This document shows positions 50,231-60,694 of a stretch of 64,000 bases of DNA, one piece after another. Every line of letters starts with the position of its first letter. The first letter of the stretch is position 1. Below the pieces are notes generated by a model. The model saw only the letters and a list, made by a program, of their open reading frames with translations. It was not told the DNA's origin and did not search any database. The translations under genes and the position numbers were made by a program. Origin of the DNA: Prorocentrum cordatum (Eukaryota > Sar > Dinophyceae > Prorocentrales > Prorocentraceae); NCBI GenBank assembly GCA_963575745.1, contig CAUYUJ010015734.1, positions 251,113 through 315,112 on the forward strand. Direction: 5' to 3'.

Positions 50231-50237
50231 ACCATGT

Positions 50238-50555
50238 CGGCACACCCCTCAGACGCGTTGTGGCCCCATCGGGAGCTCAACCGGAGACAACAATGGGAAA
50301 GTTCGTATGGCACCGCCGCCACATTTCGGCACACCCCTCACACGATTCGCGGCCCCCTAGGGAGATCCACCTGAGGCCACAGTGAGAAAGTTCGCATGGC
50401 ACCGCCGCCCCACTTCGGCACAGACCTCACACTTTTCGTGGTCCCATAAGGAGCTCCACCTAAGGCCACAGTGGGAAATATTGGAGGACACCGCCGCCCC
50501 ATTTCGGCACACCCCTCACCCACTTCGTGGCCCCATAGGGAACACCACCGAATAC
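50238..50555 (+). repeat. 89-bp tandem repeat, ~3.6 copies
   Basis: Unit starts (CGGCAC..ACCTCA) at 50238, 50327, 50416 and 50505, exactly 89 bases apart; units differ by ~10-20% substitutions. Confidence 0.9.
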
Positions 50556-50689
50556 GAGATTCACAGTTGCGGCACTCATAACTGCATATGGTTGGGTCAT
50601 TCGCCAAGCTAATTGTCATGCTTCGGGGGAGCGGCCGTTACCGGCCTCGGCCGCCCCCACCCACAGGTAACGTCACGATCGTGCTGGAC

Positions 50690-51115
50690 TTCCAGACGGC
50701 TCGAGGGGGCTCCAAGAAAGCTCCCAGAGAGCACTCCTGCAGTGGCACCCAAGAGGGCCCTTTGGGTGCCACTGTCAGAAGGCGCTCTTGAGGCGCTCTT
50801 GGACTTCTCTCGGGAGCCTTTTTCGGAATCTTCTGAGGAGCCCAAGAGGAGCCCAAGAGCAGGTTGTTGGCCCTCTTGGAACCATCTTCGAGGCGTCTTG
50901 CAGCCCTCTCAAAGACCCCATCCGTGTCCAAAAGAAGCCCAAGAGCAGCCCGGGAGGGACCCAACAACACTCCAAGAGGACCCGAAGATGGCACCCCGAC
51001 AGTGGCACCCACGAGCCCCTCTTGGGCGCCAGCCGGGTGGCCTTTTGGGGGCCCTCCTGGGGTCCTCTTGGGCCCCCTCTGGTCTACTCTCGAGGCCCCG
51101 TTGGGCGTCTCTCAG
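50690..51115 (+). repeat. Degenerate TCTTGGG/CAAGAGGCC array
   Basis: Both orientations of the CTCTTGG core occur here (CCAAGAG and CTCTTGG), unlike other arrays. Confidence 0.65.
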
Positions 51116-51530
51116 AGCCCTGGTGTGACCGAGAAACTTTCTCAGCCGCCCGTCGGGCCGCGAAGATCAAGTGCGAGCAACTGATTTCCTAACTGGATAT
51201 CGTTTGACCGACCCTTATCCCCACTGGCGTGGCCCTCGTCCCACTGAGCGAATTACCCCCCCACACACGGTGGGATGTATGCCGTCTTCCTCGGGTTTCA
51301 GGGGGTAAATCTTTACCTCGGCGGCGGGGGGAAGGGTAGGTTGGTAGGAGGCTCAATAGGGGTTGGGGTAAGTTAGCCGATACTGAATCACCTCCGCCGC
51401 TTTCCCTACCCTCCCCCCGCCACCCCCGACGTCGCGACTTTTTCCCAACGGCGGCCCTGGATGTGTTAACCTCTTCCCCGGGATCAGATCTATCCGGCTT
51501 TATCATCCTGAGCTGTGTGTTCGCTCCAGA
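51116..51530. other. Spacer, no supportable gene
   Basis: Unique sequence without motif. Confidence 0.35.
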
Positions 51531-51539
51531 AGACCAATG

Positions 51540-52165
51540 AGATTGTGAAGCCTGAGAACGGCCGAAAACGTTCCGTCGTCGTCGTCGCCCGTGGGGAGGG
51601 CCTCATGAATCCAAGTCCCAGAAGCCCTTTTCGGAACCAGAATGGTGGAAATGTCTTGGAGGCTGCTTGCGGCGTTCCGTCGTCGTCGTCGTCGTTGCCG
51701 TCGCCTCTTGGGGAGGCCTTTCGAAGGCGCAAGGAATGATGTCCCCGGGAGGCTTGTTGGCAAAATGAATGTCGGAAGTGTATTGGAGGACTGCGTGGGG
51801 CGTTCCGTCTTCATCATAGCCTCTTGGGAGCAATGTTGGGGGCCTGATGAATCATGTTCCTGGCAGGCCTCCCAGGAACATGATTTTGGCGCTTACTCCA
51901 ATCTTGGAGGGCTGCATTGGCGTCGGCCATGCCTGGGGCCTGATGAATCATGTTCCCACAAGGACTTCTGCGAGCATGATCTTTGAGAATGTCTTTGGGA
52001 GCTGCTTGGGCCGGTCCGTCGTCGTCGTCGTCGCCTCTTGAGGAGCCATGTTGGGAACATGAATTGTGGGAATGTCTTGGGGGGGCCTGCTTGGGGCGTT
52101 CCGTCGTCGTCGTCGTCGCCTGTGTTGGGGCGTTCCGTCGTCGTCGTCGGCCACCGATTACCGCG
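51540..52165 (+). repeat. ~100-120 bp modular repeats with GTCGTCGTC cores
   Basis: GGGGCGTTCCGTCGTCGTCG, GCCTCTTGGGGAGGC and ATGAATCATGTTCC/GGAACATGA modules recur five to six times in varying order. Confidence 0.7.
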
Positions 52166-52269
52166 TACCTTTCAAAAACCTGGGCGGGAAACCTGTGAAA
52201 GACCGAAGAGGACGAGGATGAGCAGGCAACGAGGGGAAGAAGAAGAGCAGGAAAATAGTGCAGTCAGGT

Positions 52270-52475
52270 GATGTCACAAATATTATCATCCGATGGACCC
52301 CCTCCTGGTCCCTCCGGGGCCTCCCCCTGGCCGCTCAAATTTCTAGGGGCCTCAGGCCCATCCTGCCTCTTGGAAGCAATTTCGAAGCCTCTCGGGGCCG
52401 GTTTTGTCGGCCTCTTGGGGCCCCTTGGTGGCCTCTTGGGGCTTCTTGGGAATGGCTTGGGGCTTCCTGGAAATG
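52270..52475 (+). repeat. Degenerate TCTTGGG array
   Basis: GGCCTCTTGGGGCCCC-type units. Confidence 0.65.
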
Positions 52476-52839
52476 GATTATTCGGGCGGACCCCGATATT
52501 TAGTGAGGATCCGAGGTGGGGGGTCGATTTTCCTCGAGCGTGCACGCGCGAAACGCATTTTTTCACGCCGAATTGGACTTTACCTCGTTTCTTTATCGAG
52601 CGGAAATCTGCCGGCCCTCTTCCGGGGGGGATAACTTTTAGTTAGTTTACTAAACCAACTACAAGAAAACCATGGGCGCGAGCCCTTTCCGGGAAAAAGG
52701 CTGCTTTGAACACGTATTGGGCAAACTTCGGTGCATCTTGAGCCGTGTTGGGGTCCTCTTGATTTGTCCTTCGCACCCAAAGCTGAGAAGATGTTGCGAA
52801 CAAATCATTGTTCGAGGGTGCCTCCATGTTTGAGAACCT

Positions 52840-53690
52840 GAAGCCCGGAACTCAGAACCACGAATCCACAGATCCGAACTCGGGGGTCCAATCCGAAACC
52901 TGGACCAAGAACCTGGAACCTGGAATCCGAATATCCGATCTCGGAGGTCCAATGCGGAACCTCGAACCCAAAACCCGGAAACCGGAATCCTGATATCCGA
53001 ACCCGGAGGTCCAATCCAGAACCTGGAACCCAGAACCCGGAACCCCGAATACGCATACCCGAATTCGGAAGACCAACCCAGAACCTGCTCAGTTGAGTGG
53101 AACCCAGAACCCAGACCCAAAATCCGGAACCCGGAACCACGAATCCGCATATCCGAATTGGGAGGACCAATCTGGAACCTGGAACCCAGAACCTGGAACC
53201 CGGAATCTGAATATCCGAATTCGGAAGCCCAACCCAAAACCTGGAATCCGGAACCCAGAAATACGAATCGGCACATCCGCATTCGGAGGTCCAATCTGGA
53301 ACCTGGACCCCGGAACCCCGAACCCGGAATCCGGATATCCGAACTCGGAAGTCCAATGCGGAACCTGGAACCCGGAACTCCGAATCCGGATAACTATCCG
53401 AATTCGGAGGTCCAATCCGGAACCTGGAACCCGGCAACCCAGAAACCGCATATCCGAATTCGGAGGTCCAATCGAAACCTCGAACTCGGAACCCCGAACC
53501 TGGAATCCGGATATCCGAATTCGGAGGTCCAATCCGGAACCTGGAACCCAGAACCCGGAACTCGGAACCCGGATATCCGAACTCGGAAGTCCGACCCAGA
53601 ACCCGGAACCCGGAACCCGGAACCCGGATATCCGAATCCAGATTTCCGACTTCCGAACTCGATTTCCGATTTGGACCTCTCCAGCCTGTT
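52840..53690 (+). repeat. CCGGAACC minisatellite with ~60-70 bp higher-order unit
   Basis: GAACCTGGAACCCGGAACC heptamer-like units are punctuated by ATATCCGAATTCGGAGGTCC every ~60-70 bases. Open in several frames on both strands; not coding. Confidence 0.9.
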
Positions 53691-53923
53691 GTTCCGGATC
53701 GCCACTGCGTCCCGCATCGTAGCGCCCACGCAGTATGCTGATCTGGTTGTGTGATCGTCACTTGAGGTTCCTAGGATTTTGAGGCGTTGTCTTACTTGGC
53801 TTTCGTGAAGTGCAACCTGCACGGTCTTCTTTGTGGCCAGTTTAGCCATTCGGGAGGGGGCTTCTCACAGGGGGAGGTCTCACTGTTGTCTGCGGTAACA
53901 GCCACCACACCCACACAATACTT

Positions 53924-54091
53924 GGCGGCGCGCAAAAAAAGGGTAGGGGGAGGGGGGAAGGCTTCTTAGAAGCACCCCGCTTCTTAGAAGGCCTCGGCCT
54001 TACGTCTATGGAGAAGGCCCGCGCCTTCTAAGAAGCAGGGGTGCTTCTAAGAAGCCTTCCCCCCTCCCCCTACCCTCCTCTGCGCGCCGCC
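53924..54091. mobile_element. MITE family C, copy 1
   Basis: 168-bp inverted repeat with ends GGCGGCGCGC and its complement; arms share GGGTAGGGGGAGGGGGGAAG and GCTTCTTAGAAGCACCCC. A second copy is at 61255-61403. Confidence 0.8.
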
Positions 54092-54329
54092 AGAATACGC
54101 TGCCGCCCTTAATACCGCACATTAGTTCGATCACCCCGCTCCTTCGGTGCCCTCCCGCTGATAACGACTATTTCTACATTACGACCATCGCTACGTCTCT
54201 GTTAATCGTGTTCGATTGTACTCTTCGCCTTTATGGTTGCCGTACTCTGCCATTCTTGCATGCACTTCTTTGTTGCCGCGAGCCTGAAACCAATTCACAA
54301 ATCGATCTCGCAGCCCGCAGTTGTGTGAC

Positions 54330-57322
54330 CTAGAGGGGCAGCTTCGGCGTGTCGCCGCGCGCGATAGAGGACAGCGCGAAGCGCTTCTTCGTGAGGTACA
54401 CGTTCAAAGCCTCGAAGGCGGCGGGATCCCGTCGGCCCAGGTTGTCGTAGGCCGCGCGCCGCAGCAACACGCAACGTGTGCGGTCCTGGCGTGCGACCAG
54501 CCGGCCTGGGTGCAACATTCCGCCGAAGAAGCCGGTGGACGTCTGGAAGTGACCGCAGCAATACCTCACGTTGTCCGGCGGCAGCGAACACTTCTCGAGC
54601 CGCTGGTTCCTCCCGAGCCGGTGTATGTCCGCCAGCTTTCGCAGGTGCAGGGGGGAATGCAGAGGAACAGAGAACGGCATGAATTTAAACTTTCGGAGGT
54701 CCGCGCGGGATTCTTGGTTCTGCGCTGTGCCCCCCTCCCTGGCGCGCCGAGCGCGCAGGGGGCGGCGCCGGAGGCGCCGCCAGAGGTGGCCCAGAGCAGA
54801 TACACGAAATCCGCGGGCCTCCAAAAGTTATGCCTTTCTGTCTTCTTCGGAATGCTCCGCTTCCTCGTGCTCTGGCCCGTACCAGACATGCTCCACCTCG
54901 CCGCCGAGCAGCCAGACGAGGGGCGGCGCGGGCGACTCCGCTGCGCTCCCGGCGTCTCCGACGCGCCACCTCGGCCACACCGCCGGGTCGAATGCGTAGA
55001 TGGCATCGCCGCGGCCATACTCTTCGACCACGAACAGCTCCGCGAGCGACGGCAAGATGGAAGCAGCCTTCCCGCCGTACTCGCTGTAGTAACCGTGCAG
55101 CCAGCAGTGGATGTCCACTAGCAGCGGCAACGCCGGGAGGTCCGCCCTCACGCCGCTCCCTGTGACGTACGTCCACGCGTCGCGGAAGCTGATGTTCCTG
55201 ACGCACGTGCAGCACGCGCGGTCGCTCGAGCGGTGGACGAGGGGGTTCCTCGCGATGACGAACTCCTCTGCCAGCTCCAGTGCGAGTGTGAGCGCAGGGA
55301 CGTGACGCCCGTCCTTCGGCTACATGCCGAAGTGACCCCCAGGCAAGAATGACCTTTGGTGCCTGGGAAGCGCGGGGAGGTCAAACCCGATCGCGAAAGC
55401 CGCTGCTATCGCATCGCAGTCAGCCATCTGGGTACCCCAGTTCGCCCGTCACAAAGGTCACTCTGGCGAAGGCCACTCTTACGTGTAGCCGAGTCCTCGT
55501 CGCACGCGTCGACCAGGATCAGGGTCCCGCCACTTGCTGGCGCCTCCGCGAGCTCCCCCGCGAGGCCCGGGGTGCGGCTGGCGCACGGCAGCCCGAAGCG
55601 CACCACGGCCTGCGTCACCGCTGGCTCGGCGCTGCAGAGGCAGACGTGGAACTTCCAGTGTGCGGCGATGGCGAGCAGCTCCTGCAGCGCCTTGAGGGCC
55701 GTCGAGTCGACGCCAAGGACACCCTGGAAGTTCAGCACGAGCATCGCCATGCCTCTCTCCGCGGCCAGCTCCTGGACGCGGTGGATCATGTGGGCCGCGT
55801 TGATGAAGGAGAAGTACCCGCGGGCGAAGTGCAGGACGACGGCCTGGTCCCCGCAGGTCTTGAGGATGTCCGAGCTGACCCCGGTGCGCAGCACGTCGGA
55901 GCGCACGTCTCGCACGGTGTACTCGCTCGTGATGGGGCGTATTGCCATCAGGCGCTTCAGGGTGATCACCAGGGTCAGAGCGAGGCCAAGCAACATCATC
56001 ACACCTGGGCCCATGATAAGATCGGTAGCAATCATCACGAAGACGACTGCGTGCTCTGCCGCCGAGACGTGTCCGACACCGTCCCAGAGCCAATACACAA
56101 CGAGGACGAGGCCAAGCCAAAACAGCATACAGCCTGGCACCATCCTCGGGAGGAAAGCGATCACGAAATCTCCGAATACAAAGAAAGCGATGGAGCTCGA
56201 AGCGAGCATCGCGGAGAAGCGCTTCGAGCGCGCGCCCATCTTGTGGGCGGTGACAGAAAACGACATCACGATGTTACCTGGCATGCTGCCGAGCATGCCG
56301 CAACACACACTCTGCACTCCAGCGGATCGAATCTCGGTGTTTATGTCAACGTGGAAACTTGTAGCCTCTGCGGTGCCGCAAATGTTCTGCGTCGTTGTGA
56401 GCAGACTCATGAGAAAGACCTGCAGCGTCGTAATACAAAACTCCTGGCTGCAGAGCTGGTCGTAGCGCACTGACGCAAAATCCTGCATCGTCCAGATACG
56501 GTAAAAATTCAAGCTCGTCGGGACCTCATGGTCAAAGAGGTATTCCTGCGAGCGCGCGCTTTCAATTGTCGTGTGGCTAACGAAGAGAACAAGGTAGAAG
56601 ACTGCAGCCATCGTGATGAGGGCTTGCGGAAGTAAAAAACTAGTGTCCCGCGCCGTCACGTGCCGCGGCAGGAGGAACACCACGGATGCCAACACGGCGC
56701 TGGGTCCAACGAGGCGCCAGAACCGCCAGGTGAGCATCGCTCTCCAGCTCGCAGCGTCTGTGAAACGTACGAAATCGGAACAAAGCAAATTCAGTGCGTA
56801 CTCCAGAAGTTGTGCACCGGTACCAGCGATGAAGCCACCGAATACAACGAAGGGGCAAGACTTCACTATGTCTAAGACGCCGATATGCCCGATGGCGATA
56901 GTCAGCAAGCCACAGATGGTCGTCATAAGCGGCATCGCGAACATCACAGTCGCACACTGTTCAGGGCCAAGCCTGTTAAAATACGAAGCCATAATCGGAA
57001 CCACTGGCAGCACGGCGCCCCCAACGGCGTGCGGAAACTGGGACGTGAAGCAACCTGCCACGTTCGAAACGACCATCGAGAGCAAGCCCATGCTCATGCC
57101 GAGAGAGCGGTACTCCGTGTTCGGGTGCTCCGCCGAATGAGGGAACGCGATGGACCCGAGAGACAGGCCGTCCGTCGCGCCGAGGCCGACGGCGAAGATC
57201 GCTGCGGCGAAATCCCGCAGCAGAGGGCTGGCCATCGCCGCGCCCGCGGCGACGACCGTGCACCCACGCCCCTGCGCCACGAACTCCGCCTCCTCGGGCT
57301 GCACGCAAAGAGAGCGACCCAA
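54330..57322 (-). CDS. SulP-family anion transporter with STAS and cyclic-nucleotide-binding-like domains; exons 57322-55490, 55319-54834, 54635-54330
   Basis: Integral membrane anion (sulfate-type) transporter. Exon 1 is open for ~611 codons; 57322 is not an ATG, so the start is either ATG 57235 (MASPLLRDFAAAIF) or an upstream exon joined at the GCAG near 57303. SulP core: GLSLGSIAFPHS, AVGGAVLPVVPIM, a dozen or so hydrophobic segments, and GMLGSMPGNIVMSFSVTAHK. STAS domain ~residues 485-600: VLHFARGYFSFINAAHMI and GVLGVDSTALKALQEL (conserved DS). Exon 2 begins PKDGRHVPALTLALELAEEF. Exons 2-3 carry a beta-rich region (LFVVEEYGRGDAI, LVWLLGGEVEHVW, TGFFGGMLHPGRLVAR) like a degenerate cNMP-binding fold. 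SulP-STAS-cNMP proteins are known in fungi and algae (the yeast YGR125W type), some acting in vacuoles. Both introns start with GC and coincide with inverted-repeat elements. Substrate and membrane are inferred. Confidence 0.88.
54636..54850. mobile_element. Introner-like element family A, copy 1 (SulP intron 2)
   Basis: Inverted repeat 54663-54850 (CGGAGGTCCGCGCGG ... CCGCGGGCCTCC, centre GGCGGCGCCGGAGGCGCCGCC). It fills most of intron 2, modelled as GC donor at 54833 and AG acceptor at 54636. An intergenic relative is at 60695-60895. Confidence 0.7.
55320..55489. mobile_element. Introner-like element family B, copy 1 (SulP intron 1)
   Basis: The intron runs from GC at 55489 to TAG ending at 55320 (170 nt, phase 0: ...DEDS / PKDGR...). 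Its ends are inverted repeats (CGGCTACA.G, then AAGAGTGxCCTT.G and AAGAATGACCTTTGG). A relative lies at 57504-57642. Confidence 0.7.
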
Positions 57323-57339
57323 GGCTTAACGGGCGAAGA

Positions 57340-57492
57340 ACGGTGTAAAATAAACTTTTTCGCTGTCGGGGGCGCCTGTCCCAGGGCGGCTGGAAAGTTT
57401 ATACCCTTGCAGTGGCACCGTAGGGGTATAAACTTTCCAGCCGCCCAGGGGCAGCTGTCCCCGACGGCGGAAAATTTACTTTATACCGTTCT
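57340..57492. mobile_element. MITE-like hairpin family D (upstream of SulP exon 1)
   Basis: Near-perfect ~150-bp inverted repeat: AGAACGGTGTAAAATAAAC ... GGCGGCTGGAAAGTTTATAC with its complement GTATAAACTTTCCAGCCGCC ... ACCGTTCT. A single copy in the window. Confidence 0.8.
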
Positions 57493-57503
57493 CCGCTCGC
57501 TGA

Positions 57504-57642
57504 AAGGCAAGAGTGACCTCTGGTGCGCGGCCCTCGGGCGGGCCAGGGAGGGCCGCACCCGCCCGGGCGCGCCAGTGCCGGAGGGGAACCCCGTGGGCCC
57601 ACGCCCCAAGGTTCGCTCCGGCGAAGGAGCCCTCTTGCTGGA
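57504..57642. mobile_element. Introner-like element family B, copy 2
   Basis: Left end GGCAAGAGTGACCTCTGGTG and right end CAAGGTTCGCTCCGGCGAAG then GAGCCCTCTTGC match those of copy 1. A half copy (CCCAAAGGTCGCTCCAGGAG) lies at 59105-59152. It may sit in a 5' intron of the SulP gene. Confidence 0.6.
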
Positions 57643-57711
57643 CAAGCGCGCTCACACTGCACAAATCAACTGCTCGCAAGTGGCCCACAATCGCCGCGGG
57701 AGATCTGCTAC

Positions 57712-57737
57712 ATATATATATATATACACATACACAC

Positions 57738-57770
<33 letters not shown>

Positions 57771-57802
57771 CACATACACATATATATATATATATATATA
57801 TA
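57712..57802 (+). repeat. (TA)n / (TACACA)n microsatellite
   Basis: Immediately precedes R1 copy 3, as a shorter (TA)n precedes R1 copy 2. Confidence 0.95.
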
Positions 57803-58757
57803 CGAGACTGCAGTGGCGCTTCGCGCCATGCACCTTGGTCCTTGAAGTTTGGTATGCCGGCGAAATAGCAGGAAGGTCAAACCGACAATTTAGCGATAAC
57901 TCCTTGTTGCCTTTTCCGGCATCGCCGCTATAACAATGTTATTCGTTATCCTTTCTCCATGGTTCTGTTTCCTTTTTTTCGCCATACCCTGCGCACGCTC
58001 CCCATCCTCCTCAGTTTTTTTTGCGAAGGCTCCTCCTTGGAGAGCCTCTGGGGGCCTCACAACAGTTGTTTCAGGCTGTCTTACGGCCTTACGGAGGCCT
58101 CCTAGGTGTATTCTGGAGGCCTCCGGGGGCTTCCTCGGGCCACACTGCCTCAAACCGCGGTCTCCCTGAACGACCGGGTCACGATTCGGAATGCTTCGAA
58201 GGGCGTCTTTGGGCCATCTTGGGCCGCCATGGGGCTCTCTGAGGGCCATCTTGGACCCGTGTTGTGCCGTTTTGGGGCTCTCTTGGACTGCCTGGAAGCA
58301 CTTTCGGATGGTTGTGGGGCGATTTTGGAGCCCCCCAGGCGGCTTCGAACGCCCAGAAAACCGCCGTCTTCGACCGTCGGGAAGCCGAATAAAGGAGAAC
58401 CGCAGACTTCACCAAAAACCAAAAAAGAAAATCAATGATTTTTGCCACGGGGGGCCTTCTTGGGAGTGCTCTTGGAGGCCTCTTTGGGGCCGTCCTGGAG
58501 GCCTCTTAGGCCATCTTGAGGTCACGTCGGTCACTCTTGGAGCGCTCTTGTGCTGTCTTGGGGGTCTCTGGGACGTCTCCGATGACCCCCCTGATCGCCC
58601 TAGGTGTGCTGGGAAGGCTTGGCAAAACGCCCTGCGAGGCACGGGGGCCGCTTCGAAGCCCGTCTGAGGCTCCCAAAGCCCAAGATCCCGGGAGTCCTGT
58701 TTTTTTTTTGGGGGGGGTGATGGGTTTTCCCCCCGCCCGGGCTTTTAAAAATATAGA
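57803..58757 (+). repeat. Dispersed repeat R1, copy 3 (most complete, ~0.95 kb)
   Basis: From GAGACTGCAGTGGCGCTTCG to GGGCTTTTAAAAATATAGAG. Its 5' half equals 37280-37830 and its 3' half equals 1-512. It begins and ends at (TA)n. Confidence 0.85.
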
Positions 58758-58759
58758 GG

Positions 58760-58806
58760 AATATATATATATATATAGATATATATATATATATATATAT
58801 ATATAC
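58760..58806 (+). repeat. (TA)n microsatellite
   Basis: Follows the 3' end of R1 copy 3. Confidence 0.95.
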
Positions 58807-59230
58807 CGCCCCCATCGTGCTTGAGGAACACATCCCAGACACAATTTCGAGCACCCGGAACAATGTCGAAAGATTGTCGGACGAGTGTCTCCCAGGGCCC
58901 GACGCGCGAAAACCCTGGTTTTTTTCGGCACTACTTGGGGCGCTCGAAATTCGCTTTGGGAGGAAAACCTGATTTGTCTCGGACGTTTGCGAGCAGGTAC
59001 TTTGCGAGTAGCGGAACGCACTCGGCGACTCACACGCAGCCGCCTCTTGGGCGACTCTCGGCGGCCGCGGAGGAACCCGACCGCGCGATCGCCAGTGGTG
59101 GGGGCCCCCCGTGGGCCCACATCCCAAAGGTCGCTCCAGGAGAAGGGTCACTCTCCTCCTCCTCCTCCTCCTCCTCCTTCTTCTTCCCGACGGCACCGAA
59201 GCACGAAGGCAGCAGCGAGGCACTGAATTA
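58807..59230. other. Spacer with half element B and CCT tract
   Basis: Family B half copy at 59105-59152, then (CCT)n 59153-59180. No gene. Confidence 0.5.
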
Positions 59231-59232
59231 AA

Positions 59233-59355
59233 AAGAGGAGGAGGAGGAGGAGGAGGAGGAGGAGGAGGAGGCGGAGGGGAGAGGGGGAGGAGGGAGGATG
59301 AGGAGGAGGAGGAGGAGGACGGAGGAGGAGGAGGAGGAAGGAGGGGGAGGAGGAC
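59233..59355 (+). repeat. (GGA)n microsatellite
   Basis: GGA array. Confidence 0.9.
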
Positions 59356-59363
59356 AGCATGGG

Positions 59364-59550
59364 TACTGCGAGAGTTGGTTAGGTGCCGCGCACACCGGGC
59401 GCCCTTCCCATTACTGCGAGAGTTGGTTAGGTGCCGCGCACACCCGGGTGATAGATACCGCCCGCCTGCTTTTCCTGTCCCCCTTCACCAAAATCCCTCT
59501 TCACCTGCCTTCATGGTACTGCAAGAGTTGATTAGGTGCTGCGACACCGC
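59364..59550 (+). repeat. Three copies of a TACTGCGAGAGTTGGTTAGG unit
   Basis: Units at ~59365, ~59411 and ~59518, each followed by TGC(C/T)GCG(C)ACACC; spacing is irregular (46 and 107 bases). Confidence 0.8.
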
Positions 59551-59935
59551 GCCGCCTTCCCCATTGACAAAACAGTGAAGTGAAATATGAGTTGCGCCGC
59601 ATTAAAAAAGCAACGCGCCTGCGACAATCCAAACGCTGGCCGCGGGTCGTGTCTCGTCCCCGTGCTCGTACCCACCCCTCTTGCTCTGCTACCCAATATC
59701 CCTCCAGCCCCCCGTGGACAAACGGAACGATGTCTACGAACGCGCACGTTGCCAGGAAGGGAGGAGAGGAGAAGGGGGATAGAGGCTAAGAGTAGAGAGG
59801 AAAGCAGAAGGGGGCGAGGTCCTCCCTGAGAGCAGCGCTGTCGCCTGAAGAAGGCGGCCCGGCCGCCTCCGGCAGCCGAGTGGTGACCGCTTGGGACAGA
59901 TGTGCCGCTATGAAAGCGCACAACTCCGAACTGTA
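59551..59935. other. Spacer, no supportable gene
   Basis: Unique sequence without motif. Confidence 0.35.
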
Positions 59936-59939
59936 TTGC

Positions 59940-60140
59940 TCGTCCTCCTCCTTTTCCTCCTCCTCCTCCTCCTCCTTCTCCGCCTCCTCTGCCTAGCTCC
60001 TCTCCGGTATCCCTCCTCCCCCCCCCTCCCCTCCTCCGCCATCCCTCCTCCTCTCCTCCCCTCCTCTCCTCCCTCCTCCCCCCCCTCCTCCTCCCCCCCC
60101 CTCCCCCCTCCTCCTCCCCCCTCCCCCCCCTCTCCTGGGC
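59940..60140 (+). repeat. (CCT)n / CCCCTCC array
   Basis: CCT- and C-run-rich. Confidence 0.9.
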
Positions 60141-60694
60141 GGCCGCGTCCGCGGGGCTCGTGCCGCCCGCGACCAGCTCCTGCGTCAGCACCGCCGAGCG
60201 CGCGCGCCGCAGCGGGAGCAGCGGCGTGCTGAGGCCCGGCGCGGGGGCCGAGGCGCAGCGGGCGTTGGCGGGCCGAGGGCCGACATCATGGCGGCCGGCA
60301 GCCAGCGGTGCGGACATCCTCTCTGGAGGTCGGAGGAGGGGTGGAAGGAATGAGGCGGATTAACTGACTCAAGACGTGGACGATGTTTGCTGTTATGCGC
60401 GGCCCACCACTCTGCTGTGATGGGGCGTGGCCTCGGTGCGAAGCGCTCTCCGCGCCGCAAGGTGACAGAGCCGAAGTTGCAACGGAACGGATAGAACATC
60501 AAATATGCCGAACTTGTCGTAACAATTCGGCGCGGACATCATCTCTGGAGGTGGGAAAGGGGTGTGGCACATCGAGGGGTGTGGTGCCAATCGTGGAAAT
60601 GGCGATGCTATCTACGACAGATAACATCGCCAGGTCCAGCGTTGGCACTGCACCCCTTTAACACCCCCCACGCCATTGTCCTACCATAAGGGGA
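60141..60694. other. GC-rich spacer with a direct repeat
   Basis: GCGGACATC.TCTCTGGAGGT recurs at ~60310 and ~60532. The minus strand at 60317-60150 reads a protein-like, Ala/Arg/Pro-rich stretch (LSTPLLPLRRARSAVLTQEL) that might be a 5' exon of SulP; not supported enough to call. Confidence 0.35.

Noticed and set aside
50238-50555. Possible CRISPR array
   Set aside because: The units are contiguous with drift along the whole unit; no constant repeat plus variable spacer pattern, and the organism is eukaryotic.
52659-53849. 318-codon and 211-codon frames in the CCGGAACC array
   Set aside because: Same reason: tandem repeat read as protein, open on both strands.
55479-56473. Long plus-strand frames of 374 and 369 codons opposite the SulP gene
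   Set aside because: Shadows of SulP exon 1 in GC-rich DNA; the minus frame has transmembrane segments and STAS motifs, the plus frames have none.
59990-60317. 5' exon of the SulP gene on the minus strand
   Set aside because: A protein-like stretch is present (STPLLPLRRARS), but no donor in phase and 2.7 kb of repeats intervene; left as a remark only.
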